Positions 7,685-15,796 of a stretch of 43,264 bases of DNA are shown here, in pieces; the stretch's first letter is position 1, and each line of letters begins with the position of its first letter. Location of the stretch: NCBI GenBank assembly GCA_905214265.1, contig CAJMLQ010000012.1:1-43264 (forward strand), read 5' to 3'. The notes beneath the pieces were generated by a model that saw nothing but the letters and a program-made list of their open reading frames with translations, was not told where the DNA came from and searched no databases. The DNA comes from an uncultured bacterium (lineage in GTDB: Bacteria; Bacillota; Clostridia; Oscillospirales; Ruminococcaceae). Position numbers and translations under genes: made by a program.

Positions 7685-8911
7685 TTGTTGGATACCATGA
7701 ATGCTTCAAAATCAGAAACAATCTATGTCCGGACCTTGGGTGAATTTTCTCTTACGTTGGATGGCAACCGGATTTCAGACGCGGACGGCCGTACTAAAAA
7801 AGTCTGGCTGCTGATGGAGTATCTGGTCACGAACCGGAAAAAGGATCTCTCTCTGGAGCAGCTGACCGAGGCAATCTGGAACGATGAGGAAGAAAGCGAC
7901 AACCCGACCAACGCGTTGAAAAATCTGGTTTACCGGGCGCGAACGCTGCTGAAGGGGCTATCACCCTCCATGGCGGTCGAATACATTGTTTTTTCCCGCA
8001 ATACGTATATGTGGAATCGGAGCATTCCCTGCGTCGTAGATGTGGAGGAGTTTGAGCGGCTTTGCCTGCTGGGTAACGACACCAGTCGGGAGCCGGACAG
8101 CCGAATCCAGGATTATCTGCAGGCTCTTGAGCTTTACAAGGGGGAATTTCTGCCGAAATCCTCCTATTCCGACTGGGTGATCGGTCAAAGTGCCTATTAT
8201 GCTTCGCTGTACAACAAGGCGGTTGAGAGCGTGGTGGAGCTGCTGGACAGTCAGAAACGTTACGACGATATGATTCGGGTTTGCGAGGCGGCGGTGGTTA
8301 TCTGTCCCTTTGAGGAATCCATCCATTACTCGCTTTTAAAGGCGCTGATTGCCTCCGGGCAACGCCGGAAGGCAATTGAACATTATGAATATATCGCGGA
8401 CTTTTTTTACAAAAAACTGGGCGTTATGCTTTCGGATGAGGTCCGCGGGCTTTACAAGGAAATGACCAAGGGTGTGGAAGCCTTGGAAACCGATATGGCG
8501 AATATTGAAGAAGACCTTCGAGAGGCGGAGCGGCCTACCGGTGCCTTTTACTGCGATTATGAGATCTTCAAGCAGATGTACCGGCTCCAGGCGCGGTCCA
8601 TCGCCCGGACGGGACAATCCGTCCACGTGGCGTTGATCACGGTCCGGGATCGGAACGGGGATGCGCCAGACATTAAGCTGCTGAAAAGCACGATGAACGA
8701 CCTGCGGGACGCGGCGCTGGCCAGCCTTCGCAAGGGAGATGTGGTGTCCGCCTTCAGCTCAGCGCAATTGGTTCTGATGCTTCCCCTGACCACCATAGAA
8801 AACGGGGAGATGGTTCTGCGCCGGATTGTCGGGAATTTTTATAAGCACCACAAGGCGCGGGACTGCAGGATTGACACCAAGCTTCGTGAAATCTCTCCGA
8901 CTGCATATTGA
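7685..8911 (+). CDS. SARP/BTAD-type transcriptional regulator with degenerate GGDEF-like C-terminus
   Basis: About 408 residues. The N-terminal 100 residues form an OmpR-type winged helix (IYVRTLGEFSLTLDGN, then KKVWLLMEYLVTNR, ALKNLVYRARTLL). Residues about 110-270 are a TPR-like bacterial transcriptional activation domain (LQALELYKGEFLP, EAAVVICPFEESIHYSLLKALIASGQRRKAIEHYEYI, KKLGVMLSDEV). The last 120 residues resemble a worn nucleotide-cyclase/GGDEF fold (VALITVRD, LRKGDVVSAFSSAQLVLMLP) without the GGDEF residues. It is probably a DNA-binding regulator with a ligand-sensing tail. Start choice: TTG at 7685 is 8 nt from AAGG in GAGGAAGGGG, whereas the first ATG (7697) is over 18 nt away. 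The target is unknown; xylB just upstream is one candidate. Confidence 0.75.
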   Translation: MLDTMNASKSETIYVRTLGEFSLTLDGNRISDADGRTKKVWLLMEYLVTNRKKDLSLEQLTEAIWNDEEESDNPTNALKNLVYRARTLLKGLSPSMAVEYIVFSRNTYMWNRSIPCVVDVEEFERLCLLGNDTSREPDSRIQDYLQALELYKGEFLPKSSYSDWVIGQSAYYASLYNKAVESVVELLDSQKRYDDMIRVCEAAVVICPFEESIHYSLLKALIASGQRRKAIEHYEYIADFFYKKLGVMLSDEVRGLYKEMTKGVEALETDMANIEEDLREAERPTGAFYCDYEIFKQMYRLQARSIARTGQSVHVALITVRDRNGDAPDIKLLKSTMNDLRDAALASLRKGDVVSAFSSAQLVLMLPLTTIENGEMVLRRIVGNFYKHHKARDCRIDTKLREISPTAY

Positions 8912-8912
8912 G

Positions 8913-8945
8913 AAAAGCCGTCCGGTTCAGCCGGGCGGCTTTTTG
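8913..8945 (+). terminator. Terminator of the SARP-type gene
   Basis: Hairpin AAAAGCCGTCCGG / CCGGGCGGCTTTT directly after the TGA stop, with one G-T wobble and a TTTTT tract. Confidence 0.85.
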
Positions 8946-9026
8946 CTTGGAACGGCAGAAGATCCGGCGCTGAACCGGCTTTTCCGACATTTTACGCGGT
9001 TTGTGCGGTGAATTGGGCCGTGCGTA

Positions 9027-9055
9027 TGGACAATTGCGGAAAAATCCGGTATAAT
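9027..9055 (+). promoter_or_regulatory. Promoter of the AI-2E permease-cls operon
   Basis: TGGACA (9027-9032), 17-nt spacer, consensus TATAAT (9050-9055). The leader before the start codon is about 100 nt. Confidence 0.75.
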
Positions 9056-9161
9056 AGCCTCATAGGCTTTTTTTGCCGGAAAACAGCGGGTCCGGCAGAA
9101 GAAATCTGGGAATTTTTCCGCGGAATCCGGTTTGGCCGGTTTCACGAGGCTGGAGGAACAG

Positions 9162-10316
9162 ATGGAACGAAATCGAAGCACGTTGACAAAAATCGCCCTC
9201 ATTGCAGCAGGTGTGGTCATCCTGTACTGGGGGCTGAATAATTTGAGCTTTTTGGGATCGGTGCTGAACACCATTATCGGGATTTTGTCGCCCTTTTTGC
9301 TGGGGCTCTGCATTGCGTATGTGCTCAGCGTGCCTATGCGCGGCTTTGAAAAGCTATTGTTTCGGCCGGGAAAAAAGACGGGAAAAGTTCGTCTGGAAAA
9401 GCTACGGGGGCCGGTATGCCTGGTGCTGTCGATGGTGACGGTGCTGGCCCTGGTAGCGGCTGTGATGTTCCTGGTGTTGCCGGAGCTGGGGCGCACTGCC
9501 ATGACCATTCGGGACAGTATTCCCGGTTTTATCACTCGTGTGCAGAAGTGGAGCAACGAGGTGTTGGAGAAGTACCCGGCAATTTTGACAACGATCCAGA
9601 GCGTGGATTGGACGGGCATCTGGGACGATGTTCTTACCTTCCTAAAAACAGGAGTGGGGAGCTTTGTCGGCTCCACGGTCGGAGTGATCGGGTCGGTTTT
9701 CAACGGTGCGACTTCCTTTTTCCTGGCGTGCATTTTCGCCTGCTACGTGCTGCTCCAGCGGCAGACGCTGGCCCGGCAGTACAAGAAGCTCTGCTACGCT
9801 CATTTTCGGGAAGAGCGGGTGGACCGGATGCTGGAGATCTGTGCGCTGGCCAACCAGACTTTTACCAAGTTTATCACCGGGCAGTGCCTGGAGGCCGTGA
9901 TTCTGGGGGCGATGTTCTTCCTTGCGATGACGATTTTCCAGTTTCCCTATGCACTGATGATTTCTGTGCTGATCGCGTTTTTGGCCCTGATTCCGGTATT
10001 CGGCGCGTTTATTGGCTGCTTTGTGGGTGCGTTGTTGATCCTGGTCAGCGATCCGATTAAAGCGCTGTGGTTCGTGCTCCTTTTTGTGGTGCTGCAGCAA
10101 ATCGAGGGCAATCTCATCTATCCCCGGGTGGTGGGTTCATCCGTGGGGCTGCCGGGAATCTGGGTGCTGGTGGCGGTCACTATCGGCGGCAGCGCCCTGG
10201 GAATCCTGGGAATGCTGGTCATGGTGCCGGTGGGCTCGGTGATCTACGCGCTGATCCGGGGAGATACTGCCAAAAGGCTGGAGCAGCGGAAAACGCCAAA
10301 GGCAAAGTACCAATAA
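9162..10316 (+). CDS. AI-2E (PerM) family membrane permease
   Basis: A 384-residue integral membrane protein with about eight hydrophobic segments in the usual PerM arrangement: two N-terminal helices (IALIAAGVVILYWGL, ILSPFLLGLCIAYVLSVP), a large extracytoplasmic amphipathic region, then clustered C-terminal helices. These include the family motif PVFGAFIGCFVGALLILVSDP and the conserved QQIEGNLIYPRVVGSSVGLPG. The family includes E. coli TqsA, an autoinducer-2 exporter, and Na+/H+ antiporters, so substrate cannot be assigned. The ATG at 9162 follows GGAGGAACAG; an ATG 30 bp earlier lacks a ribosome binding site. It is 31 bp ahead of cls and heads a three-gene envelope operon. Confidence 0.88.
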   Translation: MERNRSTLTKIALIAAGVVILYWGLNNLSFLGSVLNTIIGILSPFLLGLCIAYVLSVPMRGFEKLLFRPGKKTGKVRLEKLRGPVCLVLSMVTVLALVAAVMFLVLPELGRTAMTIRDSIPGFITRVQKWSNEVLEKYPAILTTIQSVDWTGIWDDVLTFLKTGVGSFVGSTVGVIGSVFNGATSFFLACIFACYVLLQRQTLARQYKKLCYAHFREERVDRMLEICALANQTFTKFITGQCLEAVILGAMFFLAMTIFQFPYALMISVLIAFLALIPVFGAFIGCFVGALLILVSDPIKALWFVLLFVVLQQIEGNLIYPRVVGSSVGLPGIWVLVAVTIGGSALGILGMLVMVPVGSVIYALIRGDTAKRLEQRKTPKAKYQ

Positions 10317-10347
10317 AAACAGAAGTATATCGAATGAGGGAGTCGCT

Positions 10348-11883
10348 ATGAAGAAACTTTTGCAGCTGATGTTTCACCGGATGGTTATCTGCGCCCTTCT
10401 GATGGTGGTACAGGCGGCAGTTCTGGTCGTGATGATCCTGGAATTTCAAAAATATTTTGGATATTTTTATATTTTCTGCATTTTTTTAAGCATCTGCGCC
10501 GTTCTCTATATTATCAACAACCGGAGCAACCCTGCCTATAAAATCGCCTGGCTCATCCCAATTCTGACGCTGCCGGTTTTCGGGGGGCTTTTGTATCTCA
10601 TTTTTGGCGGAAACCATCTCTCCCGGCGGGAGCAGAAAAAGATGGCCAATGTCGCCCAACGGTTTCAGGGAGCGGCGAATGAGATTCCCAACGGCATGAA
10701 AGAACTGGAGGACGAGAATCCGGAGGCGGCCAACCAGGCGAGGTATATTGAAAATTATGCGAATTCCTCTCCGTACCGCAACACGTCGGCGGAATATCTG
10801 CCTTCCGGGGAGGAAAAATTTGCGCGGATGCTGGAAGAACTGAAGAAGGCCAAGCACTACATTTTCTTGGAGTACTTCATTATCGAGCGGGGAGTTATGT
10901 GGGACAGTATCCTGGCGATCCTCAAACAGAAGGTCCAGGAGGGGGTCGACGTGCGGGTCCTGTACGACGACCTGGGCAGCATCATGACCCTGCCCTCCAA
11001 GTATAACCGGGAGCTGGAGAAGATGGGGATCAAGTGCCAGGTATTCAACCCCTTCGTACCGGTGCTCTCTCTGCGGTTCAACAACCGGGATCACCGGAAA
11101 ATCTGCGTCATCGACGGTCATACCGGCTTTACCGGCGGTGTTAATCTGGCGGATGAATACATCAACAAAAAGGTGATCCACGGGCACTGGAAGGATACCG
11201 CCATCATGCTCAAGGGTGACGCCGTCTGGAGCCTGACACTGATGTTCCTGTCCCTGTGGGACGATCTGACGGGAATCCAGGACGATTTTGCCCAGTATCG
11301 GCCGGACGTCTACCATCCGCAGGTTGTTCCGTCCGACGGCTATGTCCAGCCCTACACAGACAGCCCTCTGGACGGCGAGCCCGTGGGAGAGACGGTGTAT
11401 ATCAATCTGATCTACAAGGCGCAGAGGTATGTTTACATCAATACGCCCTATTTGATCCTCAGCAATGAAATGGTGACAGCGCTCTGTACGGCTGCGAAGT
11501 CCGGCGTTGACGTGCGGATCGTGACGCCCTTCGTGCCGGACAAGTGGTACGTTCATGCGGTGACCCGGGCCAATTATCCGGTCCTGGTGGAGGCGGGCGT
11601 CCAGATTTATGAATATACTCCCGGCTTCATCCACGCAAAGACTTTTGTGGTGGACGACCAGTACGGCGTCGTCGGGACCATCAATCTCGATTACCGCAGC
11701 CTCTATCTGCACTTTGAATGCGCGGTGTGGATGTACCAGTGCTCCTGCATCGCGAATATGAAAGAAGATTATCTGAAGACCTTGGAAGAATGCCATCTGG
11801 TGACGCAGGAGGAATGCCGGGCAGTGAAATGGTATGTTCGGCTCGGTCGGTCCATTCTTCGCGTGTTCGCCCCAATTATGTAA
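10348..11883 (+). CDS. cls: Cardiolipin synthase
   Basis: A 511-residue membrane enzyme that condenses two phosphatidylglycerols into cardiolipin and glycerol. Two or three N-terminal transmembrane segments (about residues 11-32, 37-56, 66-86) form the PLDc_N region (NPAYKIAWLIPILTLPVFGGLLYLIFGG). Two phospholipase D HKD motifs follow: H249-x-K251-x4-D256 in FNNRDHRKICVID and H429-x-K431-x4-D436 in GFIHAKTFVVDD, each with the downstream GG/GT-IN motif (FTGGVNLADEY, VGTINLDYRS). Length and motifs match bacterial Cls. The ATG follows GAGGGAG. The next gene starts 20 bp downstream. Confidence 0.95.
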   Translation: MKKLLQLMFHRMVICALLMVVQAAVLVVMILEFQKYFGYFYIFCIFLSICAVLYIINNRSNPAYKIAWLIPILTLPVFGGLLYLIFGGNHLSRREQKKMANVAQRFQGAANEIPNGMKELEDENPEAANQARYIENYANSSPYRNTSAEYLPSGEEKFARMLEELKKAKHYIFLEYFIIERGVMWDSILAILKQKVQEGVDVRVLYDDLGSIMTLPSKYNRELEKMGIKCQVFNPFVPVLSLRFNNRDHRKICVIDGHTGFTGGVNLADEYINKKVIHGHWKDTAIMLKGDAVWSLTLMFLSLWDDLTGIQDDFAQYRPDVYHPQVVPSDGYVQPYTDSPLDGEPVGETVYINLIYKAQRYVYINTPYLILSNEMVTALCTAAKSGVDVRIVTPFVPDKWYVHAVTRANYPVLVEAGVQIYEYTPGFIHAKTFVVDDQYGVVGTINLDYRSLYLHFECAVWMYQCSCIANMKEDYLKTLEECHLVTQEECRAVKWYVRLGRSILRVFAPIM

Positions 11884-11903
11884 AAACGACGGAGGAACTT
11901 GAC

Positions 11904-12605
11904 ATGCATCGACAATACAGCGGCCGTATTCATGCAGGTAGCCAGAACGAGAAGTCTTTTGCCCATGGCCTGAATTTTTATCAGCTTTTCTGGATTTTTT
12001 TCATTGGATGCTTTCTCGGCGTTGTCATCGAAACTCTCTGGTGTCTGGCGACCAGGCACCATTATGAGAGTCGGACTGGGCTGATTTATGGACCATTCAA
12101 CTTGGTGTATGGATTTGGGGCACTGTTTATGACACTGGGCCTCAACTGGCTCAGCAAAAAGCGGGACAGCTGGATCTTCCTGGGCGGCGTGGTGATCGGA
12201 AGCATTTTTGAATACCTGTGCAGCTGGGTGCAGGAAGTGCTGTTCGGAACCGTTTCTTGGCAGTATGACAACATGCCGTTTAATCTCAATGGGCGGATCA
12301 ATCTGCTTTACTCCCTGTTTTGGGGGCTTTTGGCACTGGTGTGGGTCAAGGGAATCTATCCGCTAATGTGCCGGCTGATCAGCCGGATCCCCAACCGGGT
12401 GGGGCGCCCGCTGACCTGGGTGCTGCTGGTGTTTATGATTCTCAATTCAGCTATCTCCGGCCTGGCGGTGGCACGGATGTCCGCGAGGCGCGAAGGAAAG
12501 CCCGCTTCCAATGTGGTGGAGACCTTTTTGGATAACCGGTATCCGGACGACCGCCTGAAAAAGATCTATCCGAATATGGTTTATGTCCAGGAGGACGGGG
12601 AGTAA
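11904..12605 (+). CDS. CmpB-like membrane protein (putative ABC transporter type IV family)
   Basis: A 233-residue protein with about five transmembrane helices. NFYQLFWIFFIGCFLGVVIETLW and the RTGLIYGPFNLVYGFGALFMT segment are the hallmarks of the ABC_trans_CmpB family, widespread in Clostridia and of unproven function. Later features include EYLCSWVQEVLFG, WQYDNMPFNLNGRINLLYSLFWG and a soluble C-terminal tail. The ATG at 11904 follows ACGGAGGAACTTGAC. It is the last gene of the permease-cls operon and is followed by a strong terminator. A role in envelope or lipid biology is only suggested by the neighbours. Confidence 0.8.
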   Translation: MHRQYSGRIHAGSQNEKSFAHGLNFYQLFWIFFIGCFLGVVIETLWCLATRHHYESRTGLIYGPFNLVYGFGALFMTLGLNWLSKKRDSWIFLGGVVIGSIFEYLCSWVQEVLFGTVSWQYDNMPFNLNGRINLLYSLFWGLLALVWVKGIYPLMCRLISRIPNRVGRPLTWVLLVFMILNSAISGLAVARMSARREGKPASNVVETFLDNRYPDDRLKKIYPNMVYVQEDGE

Positions 12606-12634
12606 GCCCGGGTCTGCACGGATTCCGGCAGCGT

Positions 12635-12670
12635 AAAACGGCGGGAGGCTACAGTCTCCCGCCGTTTTTT
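12635..12670. terminator. Bidirectional terminator between converging transcripts
   Basis: Stem AAAACGGCGGGAG / CTCCCGCCGTTTT with a short loop. It is followed by T6 on the plus strand and TTTT on the minus strand. It serves the CmpB-like gene (plus) and the glycosidase-like gene (minus). Confidence 0.88.
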
Positions 12671-12682
12671 CGAACGGAGTTG

Positions 12683-14620
12683 TCACAGCTCGACACAGGC
12701 TACGTCTTCGCCGCGAACTGTTACAGAATGGCCGCAGAAATCAAAGATAACGGGGTCTGGCTGATTGTTGAGGAACGCCGCCATGCGCGCTTCGCCATTT
12801 TCATATATCGTGCAGCGGATACCCTGGGGCAGAGCATAATCCAGCTCGCTGATCAGGCGGCCCTCGTAGAAGAAACGGCGATATTGTTCCTTCAGTTTTA
12901 GAAGCCTGCGCAGGTGGGCGGCCATGTTGGGCATAGCGGCAATGGACACCTTGCGGCAGCGGTAGACCGATACGTCGAATCGCAGTCCGTAGATGAATGC
13001 ACTGTTGTAATGCCGGCGGAAATCCTCGCGTTCGTCGTGGAGCATCCGGTTGGTCAGGATTGTCTCGGGGAAGGTGGAAAGGAACAGTTCCGGATAATAA
13101 TTGGGGCCGGTCCAGCAGCCGTTGCAGCAGCCGTGGAGATAGTCAAATCGGGAAGAAAAGACGTCGGTGGCATGTTCGGATCCGATGGCTTGATCCGGAC
13201 CCAACATTCCGCGGATATCATCTAGGTTTCGGAGACGGAAAAGAGCCTCTTCGTCGGCGCGTCCACCGTGCTGGTGCTCCGGGTTGAAACACAGCTGGGT
13301 GCAGCCCCCGATCTGGTCGTAGAACACCGAATCCGGGTAGAAGGAGAGCTTGAGCCGGGTGGTGTCCAGGAGGCGGTCGTGCCACTCCGGCGTGGCCATG
13401 CAGCTGGTTACAAAGGTTTTATAGCCAAATCGGCGCAGGACGGTGCCGTTGTTGGAGAACTGGTAGTGCTCTTGGTATTCGTTGCCGTCGATGTCAATCT
13501 GACAGCAGTCGTGGCCGTGCTCCCGGTAGAACTCGGTCTGGGTGTCGATGAGCTTGCCGTTGGAGTAGAGCAGGACACGTCCGCCCAGGCGCTGAACTTC
13601 TGCAATGGCGGCACGCAGTCCCTCCGCTCCGCCCAGGGCCGCGTCGGCTTCGTAATGGGGGTAGCCGTTGTCAAACCGCCCTTCCCACCAGCCGAAGACC
13701 AGAAGGGTGTCCAGCCCAACCTCTGCGCCGTCCCGGTATAGCTGCGGCAGATCCTCATAGCGGAAAAAGATCTCGCCGTACTGGTGCTTCAGGATAACGC
13801 GCTGCCAGCCTGTCATGTTCTGCACCCACTGGGGGCGCGGAGCCGGGTGATACCAGGCATTAGCCCAGGCGCGGTAATCCTTGGAGCCGCCGCGCCAGCT
13901 TTCGAAAACCGCCGCGAATACCGGAGCGGTTTCAATGGTTTCACCCTGGACCGCCATGGGGTATTGGGAAACGGTCAGGTCCAGTTGGGGGCTGGTGCCG
14001 CGAGGGGAGGTGCCCACGCAAAAGGTGCAGAGTCGGAAACGTTCATCCTTGCGCGCTAGGTAGAAGAATTTTCCGCCGCTCTGTACGCCGAGCCACGCCA
14101 TAGCCATGGGCGAGGGATAGGTCGCGGTGTACCAGATGTTCTGATAATCCGCTGCCATATACTCGGTATGGCAGGTGTCGCGGACCCAACGGCGTGGGTT
14201 TTCGATGCGTTCGCCCAGGGAGTTGGGGATGTAAAGGACCTCTTCCTCCGGGTCGCTCAGGAGGCGGTCAAAGGCGAAAAAGGGCGCCTGAATCTCGTTG
14301 ACGCGGACGGCGTCCCGGTTTTCAACCCGGGAGAGAAAGGTCAGGCCGCCGTTCTCCTCCCGCACGGTCAGCACGTAGGTCACGTCGAATACGGCGCCGT
14401 TTTCCGCCTTCAGCTGGGGGTAGCTGTAAATAGTCCCGTTCCTGCTGGCTGTCACCGTCGGAGGAGCCTGCTGCGTGGAGAATACCGTCAGTTCCCGTAT
14501 CTCGCCGGTGTCCAGATGGATGCGCCAGAAGTCCGCATTAGGGGTGAACTGGGGGGAAAAGCCCTCGGCATCCATTTGGGGCCGCGGCATTCCCGCTGCA
14601 AAGGAAACGTGCAGTTTCAT
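12683..14620 (-). CDS. Glycoside hydrolase-like protein (DUF6259-like)
   Basis: A 645-residue protein without a signal peptide, so cytoplasmic. The first 270 residues are beta-rich (an N-terminal sandwich as in GH36- and GH101-type enzymes). A TIM-barrel-like segment begins near GWQRVILKHQYGEIFFRYEDLP and contains LLVFGWWEGRFDNGYPHY, VLLYSNGKLIDTQTEFY, SFYPDSVFYDQIGG and AIGSEHATDVFSSRFDYLHGC. The last 80 residues form a C-terminal beta domain. The Asp in VFYDQIGG and the Glu in GSEHATD are plausible catalytic carboxylates, by analogy only. The architecture recalls the DUF6259 family; substrate is unknown. The ATG at 14620 follows AAAGGAGTGATTTTCC. It is divergent from an AraC-type regulator that probably controls it. 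Confidence 0.72.
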   Translation of the reverse strand: MKLHVSFAAGMPRPQMDAEGFSPQFTPNADFWRIHLDTGEIRELTVFSTQQAPPTVTASRNGTIYSYPQLKAENGAVFDVTYVLTVREENGGLTFLSRVENRDAVRVNEIQAPFFAFDRLLSDPEEEVLYIPNSLGERIENPRRWVRDTCHTEYMAADYQNIWYTATYPSPMAMAWLGVQSGGKFFYLARKDERFRLCTFCVGTSPRGTSPQLDLTVSQYPMAVQGETIETAPVFAAVFESWRGGSKDYRAWANAWYHPAPRPQWVQNMTGWQRVILKHQYGEIFFRYEDLPQLYRDGAEVGLDTLLVFGWWEGRFDNGYPHYEADAALGGAEGLRAAIAEVQRLGGRVLLYSNGKLIDTQTEFYREHGHDCCQIDIDGNEYQEHYQFSNNGTVLRRFGYKTFVTSCMATPEWHDRLLDTTRLKLSFYPDSVFYDQIGGCTQLCFNPEHQHGGRADEEALFRLRNLDDIRGMLGPDQAIGSEHATDVFSSRFDYLHGCCNGCWTGPNYYPELFLSTFPETILTNRMLHDEREDFRRHYNSAFIYGLRFDVSVYRCRKVSIAAMPNMAAHLRRLLKLKEQYRRFFYEGRLISELDYALPQGIRCTIYENGEARMAAFLNNQPDPVIFDFCGHSVTVRGEDVACVEL

Positions 14621-14677
14621 GGAAAATCACTCCTTTCGTTTTGGCTGGGCGACGATTTCGCCTAGCTAGTCAACTTT

Positions 14678-14706
14678 ATTATAGCGGGTCTGGCTTCAGA
14701 AGGAAA
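14678..14706 (-). promoter_or_regulatory. Probable activator-dependent promoter of the glycosidase-like gene
   Basis: Minus strand consensus -10 TATAAT (14683-14678), with only TTTCCT at the -35 position 17 nt upstream. A good -10 with a poor -35 fits dependence on the divergent AraC-type activator (inference). Confidence 0.4.
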
Positions 14707-14749
14707 TGCACGCAGGCGGCAAATATTTGTCTGATATGAAATAAATCCC

Positions 14750-14778
14750 TTGCAATTGCGGCAATTTTCTTATATAAT
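14750..14778 (+). promoter_or_regulatory. Promoter of the AraC-type regulator
   Basis: TTGCAA (14750-14755), 17-nt spacer, TATAAT (14773-14778), 32 bp before the start codon. A perfect palindrome CAAATATTTG lies at 14720-14729 between the two divergent promoters. Confidence 0.75.
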
Positions 14779-14810
14779 CAGAAACAAACGATGGAAACGG
14801 AGGAATCTCT

Positions 14811-15680
14811 ATGCTTCAGCTGTGCTTGGAACAGCCCCTCGTGACGGAGATGTATGGATGCTTTCGTCAATCCCGCGGATGGGGGCACACCGGCCAGTCG
14901 TTGGCCAGCCATCTGCTGGTGGTCGGCTTGGAGGGCGAAGCGGTTTTCCGGTTTGACAGAAGGGAATACCCTATCCGTCGGGGGGAGCTTCTGATCGTAC
15001 CAGCCCATACCTTCTACACCGCCGAGACCCAGAACGGCTTTGCATACGATTTTCTGCATATCCGCGAGTCAGCCCTGCGTCGGGTCAGCGAGGAGGAAGC
15101 ACGTAAAAGTCTGAAAACGCCGGCAGTTTCGGCGAAAAACTTCTGGCTGCCGGCGACGCGTTATGACTGCCTTTTCCTTGACATCTGGATCCCTTTGGGG
15201 GATCAGTTTGAGCGGGTGCTGTTTGAGCTGACTCGGTGCAGGGGATATGCCGCCGCCATCACGCCGCAGAAAAAGCTGCTGCTGGACCTGTGCGTGTCGC
15301 AGCTGCTGGCGGAGATCAGCAGCGAGTGCAGCAGCCGCCTGACTCCGGAGCCGGAATATCCGGAGCTGCTGATGCGAATGCTGCTCTGGATCCAGCGGAA
15401 TTTTGTCGGGGACGCATCGCTTTCTGCGGTTTCGGCGCATTTCGGCGTGTCCAAAACCTATGCGGCACGCCTGTTCCGCAGGCATTTGTCCACCACGGTG
15501 ACCGGATATGTCAACGAGCTGCGGCTGCAGCACGCGGCGGAGCTGCTGCGTTTGTCCACCATGAACATCAGCCAGATTGCGGTGGGTGTCGGATTTGGAA
15601 ATGTGTACTATTTTTCCAGGCTGTTTCACCGGCGGTTTCGCATCAGTCCGTCCGTCTACCGAAAACAAAACTGTGTCTGA
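14811..15680 (+). CDS. AraC-family transcriptional regulator
   Basis: A 289-residue regulator. The N-terminal 150 residues form a cupin-like effector domain (HLLVVGLEGEAVFRFDRREYPIRRGELLIVPAHTFY). The C-terminal 100 residues carry the AraC double helix-turn-helix: DASLSAVSAHFGVSKTYAARLFRRHL and NISQIAVGVGFGNVYYFSRLFHRRFRISPSVYRK, including the conserved GF-x-YFSRLF-x3-G/S-x-SP-x-YR signature. The ATG follows ACGGAGGAATCTCT. It is divergent from the glycosidase-like gene and lies upstream, in the same direction, of the URO-D/corrinoid pair, so either or both may be targets. The inducer is unknown, probably a sugar or glycoside. Confidence 0.92.
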   Translation: MLQLCLEQPLVTEMYGCFRQSRGWGHTGQSLASHLLVVGLEGEAVFRFDRREYPIRRGELLIVPAHTFYTAETQNGFAYDFLHIRESALRRVSEEEARKSLKTPAVSAKNFWLPATRYDCLFLDIWIPLGDQFERVLFELTRCRGYAAAITPQKKLLLDLCVSQLLAEISSECSSRLTPEPEYPELLMRMLLWIQRNFVGDASLSAVSAHFGVSKTYAARLFRRHLSTTVTGYVNELRLQHAAELLRLSTMNISQIAVGVGFGNVYYFSRLFHRRFRISPSVYRKQNCV

Positions 15681-15731
15681 TGGTTTTAACTTTTTTTGAT
15701 TTTTTGCAGAATCTATGGACGTTTTCCGGCC

Positions 15732-15762
15732 TTGCTTGTGTTTCGGGGGCGGGTATGCTATC
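15732..15762 (+). promoter_or_regulatory. Probable promoter of the URO-D-type methyltransferase gene
   Basis: TTGCTT (15732-15737) with a 16-nt spacer to TATGCT (15754-15759). An overlapping alternative is TTGTGT, 17 nt, TATCCT with an extended TGC. Either gives a short leader before the ATG at 15797. Confidence 0.45.
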
Positions 15763-15796
15763 CTGAAAGCAAGAACAATCAGAAAAGAGGATTGCG

